Assembly (NCBI RefSeq): GCF_023061285.1 | Contig: NZ_JAKGAM010000010.1 | Location: 62,001-126,000 of the forward strand | Source of the DNA: Chromohalobacter nigrandesensis | GTDB lineage: Bacteria; Pseudomonadota; Gammaproteobacteria; Pseudomonadales; Halomonadaceae | Direction of reading: 5' to 3' | DNA length: 64,000 nt | Shown here: in pieces, positions 61,675 to 64,000 of the stretch | Numbering within the stretch: position 1 is the first letter of the stretch | Layout of the letters: each line of letters begins with the position of its first letter | Notes under the pieces: generated by a model | Database searches by the model: none | What the model saw: the letters and a program-made list of their open reading frames with translations, nothing else | Told to the model about the DNA's origin: nothing | Made by a program: the position numbers and the translations under genes

Positions 61675-62403
61675 CTACCCCAAGTCACCAAAATAATGCT
61701 GCAACAGCGCAAGGGCGACGACGGGGGCGGTTTCGGTGCGCAGGATGCGGGGGCCGAGGGTCAGGGCGGTGAAATCGGCGGTGTAGGCGGCGTCGATTTC
61801 GGTGGGGGATAAACCGCCCTCAGGGCCGACGAGGAGTGCGGCGCGGGTGATGTCGCTGGCGTGTTGCCAGGCGGTGTCGGTGGCGGGATGCAGGACGAGA
61901 CGTAGCGCTTCGTCGCGTGCCGCCAGCCAGGCACTGAGCGTTTGCGGGGGATGCACGGTGGGCACGCGGCTGCGTCCGCATTGCTCGCAGGCGCTGACCG
62001 CGACGGCCTGCCAGTGGGCGAGTTTCTTGGCTTCGCGCTCACCCTTGAGGCGCACGTCGCCGTGCTCGGTATAAAGCGGCGTGATCGCCGCGACGCCGAG
62101 CTCGGTGGCCTTCTGGATGGCGTAATCCATGCGGTCGCCCTTGGAGATCGCCTGGCCGAGATGCACCGCCAGCGGTGACTCGGCGCCGCCCTCGGTCACG
62201 GTGGTGACCCGTACGCGTACCTCGCGGCGCCCCACGCTGACGATCTCGGCCTCGGCTTCGAGACCCTCGCCATCGAACAGGCGCAGCGCCGCGCCTTCAC
62301 GCAGCCTAAGCGCACCCGCCACATGGCGTGAGGCACCTTCGGGCAGGATGATTTCCGCTGCGGCGACCAGCGTGGCCGCCACATGAATGCGCGGTCCGGC
62401 CAT
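61675..62403 (-). CDS. rsmE: 16S rRNA m3U1498 methyltransferase
   Basis: A 242-aa SPOUT methyltransferase methylating N3 of U1498 in 16S rRNA. It has an N-terminal PUA-like domain (ASRHVAGALRLREGAALRLFDGEG, about residues 24-47) and a knotted C-terminal domain with LGQAISKGDRMDYAIQKATELGV, CEQCGRSRVP, LLVGPEGGLSPTEI and LGPRILRTETAPVVAL. Spacing to secB upstream is 3 bases, so they are co-transcribed. Confidence 0.94.
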   Translation of the reverse strand: MAGPRIHVAATLVAAAEIILPEGASRHVAGALRLREGAALRLFDGEGLEAEAEIVSVGRREVRVRVTTVTEGGAESPLAVHLGQAISKGDRMDYAIQKATELGVAAITPLYTEHGDVRLKGEREAKKLAHWQAVAVSACEQCGRSRVPTVHPPQTLSAWLAARDEALRLVLHPATDTAWQHASDITRAALLVGPEGGLSPTEIDAAYTADFTALTLGPRILRTETAPVVALALLQHYFGDLG

Positions 62404-62406
62404 CGC

Positions 62407-62901
62407 TTACTGCACGTTCTCGGCGGCTTCGCTTTCGCGCTTCTTCTTCTGGGCGTACATCGCCTCGAAGTTGACCGGTGACAGCATCAGCGGCGGGAAG
62501 CTGCCGCGATTGACCAGGTTATCGATGCACTCACGCGCATAGGGGAACAGCATGTTGGGGCAGAACGCGCCCAGCGTGTGGTCGAGCTGGTCGTCGCTCA
62601 AGCCGGCGATGCGGAACAAGCCGGCCTGCTCCACCTCGGCGAGAAACGCCGTGGCGCCATCTTCGTTGTTGGTGACCTGCGCCGTTACCTTGACCACGAC
62701 CTCATAGAGGTTTTCACCGACCTGCTCACTGGTGGTGTTGAGGTCGAGCCCCACCTTGGGCTTGAAGGCGTTCTGGAACACGCTCGGCGCGTTGGGCGAC
62801 TCGAAGGAGACATCCTTGACGTAAATACGCTGCATGGAAAATTGCAGCTGGTTCTGCGTGTCGTTGCCACCTTGAGCGGCCTGATTGTTGTCTTCCGCCA
62901 T
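62407..62901 (-). CDS. secB: Protein-export chaperone SecB
   Basis: A 164-aa cytosolic tetrameric chaperone that holds precursors unfolded for SecA. Conserved blocks: QRIYVKDVSFESPNAPSVF (about residues 24-42), the QAGLFRIAGLSDDQLDHTLGAFCPNMLFPYARECI region in short parts, and the C-terminal GSFPPLMLSPVNFEAMYAQKK. It ends with an acidic tail. Neighbours are yibN-like and gpmI as in enterics, but grxC, usually between yibN and secB, is absent. Confidence 0.95.
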   Translation of the reverse strand: MAEDNNQAAQGGNDTQNQLQFSMQRIYVKDVSFESPNAPSVFQNAFKPKVGLDLNTTSEQVGENLYEVVVKVTAQVTNNEDGATAFLAEVEQAGLFRIAGLSDDQLDHTLGAFCPNMLFPYARECIDNLVNRGSFPPLMLSPVNFEAMYAQKKKRESEAAENVQ

Positions 62902-62972
62902 GTTGCACTTCCTTTGACTTATCTATGCATGAGACGCGGGGCCCGGCGTGCGCCGCCCCGCCAGTGTAGCGC

Positions 62973-63392
62973 TTACTTGCGGACCACCGGCAACTCATCG
63001 GACTGCCACTGGGTCATACCGCCCTTGAGCTTGGCCGCGCGGGTGAAACCGCCCTGGGTCAACTGCCCGACAGCGGCGCCGGAGTGCTGACCGTGCTGGC
63101 ATACCACCACCACCGGTTTTTCCTTGTAGTCCTCGAGCTCTTTGAGGCGATCCCCCAAACGGCCCTTGGGAATATTACGCGCGCCGGCGATATGCCCCGC
63201 CTTGAAGTCCTTGACCTCGCGAATATCCAGAAACAGCCCCTCCTCGCGATTGATCAGCGAGGTAGCTTCGGACGGCGAGACGCCGCTGTTCGAGCCTTTC
63301 AGCTCGTAGGCGATCCATGCCACCAGTACCACCAGAAAAGCGCCTGACAGTAGCAGGTGGTTTTGCACGAATTCGAATAACTGATCGATCAT
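62973..63392 (-). CDS. yibN: Membrane-anchored rhodanese-like protein (YibN type)
   Basis: A 139-aa protein with an N-terminal membrane span (about residues 10-30, LLLSGAFLVVLVAWIAYEL) followed by a rhodanese domain: LFLDIREVKDFKAGHIAGARNIP, and the active-site loop with VVCQHGQHSGAA (Cys about 98). YibN is a sulfurtransferase-like membrane protein linked to the YidC insertase in E. coli. Start 63392 is chosen because the frame's longer form (to 63521) would place 43 unconserved residues before the span. Divergent from gpmI. Confidence 0.88.
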   Translation of the reverse strand: MIDQLFEFVQNHLLLSGAFLVVLVAWIAYELKGSNSGVSPSEATSLINREEGLFLDIREVKDFKAGHIAGARNIPKGRLGDRLKELEDYKEKPVVVVCQHGQHSGAAVGQLTQGGFTRAAKLKGGMTQWQSDELPVVRK

Positions 63393-63661
63393 GGGTGCGG
63401 ATAACTCTCGTTGTGTGTCTATCGACGTGTCTGTCGGCGTCGTGTGCGCTCGGCGAACGTCGCATGCCCCGGCGGGCGCCTTAGTATACATGAGCCATGC
63501 GCGAGCGTCCGGCCCCACCAACGCGGCTGACGCTCTCTCGTGACTGCGTTATGATGCCGCAAGGAGACGTGAGTCGCGAACCCCCGGCGGCACTGCCGCT
63601 TCATGGGGTCATCGGCCGGATGCGCCGATGCGACGCCTATCAGATTCCCGCGAGGCATGTT

Positions 63662-64000
63662 ATGGCAGATACCCACACCCAGCGTCCCCGGCCCGTTGCG
63701 CTGCTGATTCTCGATGGCTACGGCCAGAACGATGACACCGAGTACAACGCCGTTTACAGCGCCAAGACGCCGGTCATGGACGCGCTGAAACAACGCTACC
63801 CCTCCGCCTTGCTGCATACCGATGGCAAGTACGTCGGGCTACCCGACGGCCAGATGGGCAATTCCGAAGTCGGCCACATGAACCTCGGCGCCGGGCGTAT
63901 CGTCTACCAAGACTTCACGCGTATCACCAAAGCCATCGAAGACGGCGAGCTGGCCACCAACACCGCGCTGACGGCGCCCATCGACGCCGCCGTGACCGCC
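63662..64000 (+). CDS. gpmI: 2,3-bisphosphoglycerate-independent phosphoglycerate mutase (5' part)
   Basis: The first 113 codons of the Mn2+-dependent mutase interconverting 3- and 2-phosphoglycerate in glycolysis. [11 protein letters not shown] (metal-ligand Asp about 18), and [17 protein letters not shown] with the phosphorylated Ser (about 68), identify it. GAGG lies six bases before the ATG. The rest is beyond the window. Divergent from yibN across 269 bp. Confidence 0.95.
   Translation, partial: MADTHTQRPRPVALLILDGYGQNDDTEYNAVYSAKTPVMDALKQRYPSALLHTDGKYVGLPDGQMGNSEVGHMNLGAGRIVYQDFTRITKAIEDGELATNTALTAPIDAAVTA

Overview
The window is a contiguous piece of a GC-rich gammaproteobacterial chromosome. 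Gene orders such as xseB-ispA-dxs, yqgE-ruvX beside gshB, and yibN-secB beside gpmI, together with the protein sequences and a levansucrase of the Halomonas type, suggest a moderately halophilic Halomonadaceae, probably Chromohalobacter or a close relative (inference from memory of the families; no search was run). No rRNA, tRNA or CRISPR array was seen.

Region 1 (1-20.9 kb) is mostly core genome: a cut amino-acid binding protein, hemE with a coupled DCC-family protein, ribA, a HlyIII-type membrane protein, nucleoside uptake (nupC-tsx), a paired SMR exporter facing its TetR-type regulator, xseB-ispA-dxs-djlA, serA, a TonB receptor, a YdcF-like protein and trhO. An N-terminally truncated AlbA_2/AAA_4-type gene carrying 21-bp tandem repeats follows the trhO terminator.

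Region 2 (20.9-36.5 kb) is a purine/ureide catabolic district. It holds allE-allA, an RpiR regulator, a polar amino-acid-type ABC transporter, puuE allantoinase facing an allantoin racemase, two NCS1 permeases, hiuH facing uraD, and GntR- and IclR-type regulators. Together these cover 5-hydroxyisourate to allantoin to allantoate, and ureidoglycine to glyoxylate. Uricase, xanthine dehydrogenase and the allantoate-hydrolysing step are not in the window. TTGT-AT-ACAA dyads recur in the two divergent intergenic regions, and a MntA-HepT toxin-antitoxin pair sits inside the district.

Region 3 (36.5-41.7 kb) holds an SDR enzyme, an aspartate carbamoyltransferase, a LuxR-type regulator, a nitrilase-superfamily amidase and an APC permease.

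Region 4 (41.9-53.55 kb) is an accessory island of about 11.7 kb bounded by a 235-bp direct repeat with 6 mismatches. The repeat consists of the 3' end of the APC permease gene, the terminator and the 3' end of ruvX. The island encodes a glutamine-synthetase-like ligase, two class I amidotransferase-like hydrolases, an aldehyde dehydrogenase, a complete P450 / 3Fe-4S ferredoxin / ferredoxin reductase chain, an NCS1 permease with a 52-aa membrane peptide, a FadR-type regulator coupled to a Cache-domain protein, and a leaderless binding-protein-like protein. This looks like a gamma-glutamylation route for an amine that also needs P450 oxidation; the substrate is unknown.

Region 5 (53.6-64 kb) returns to core genes (ruvX, yqgE, gshB, cvfB-like, rsmE, secB, yibN-like, gpmI). 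These are interrupted by a LysR/alpha-beta hydrolase pair and an AT-richer prophage remnant in which a GH68 levansucrase lies between an Ogr/Delta-type late activator and a lambda-family holin.
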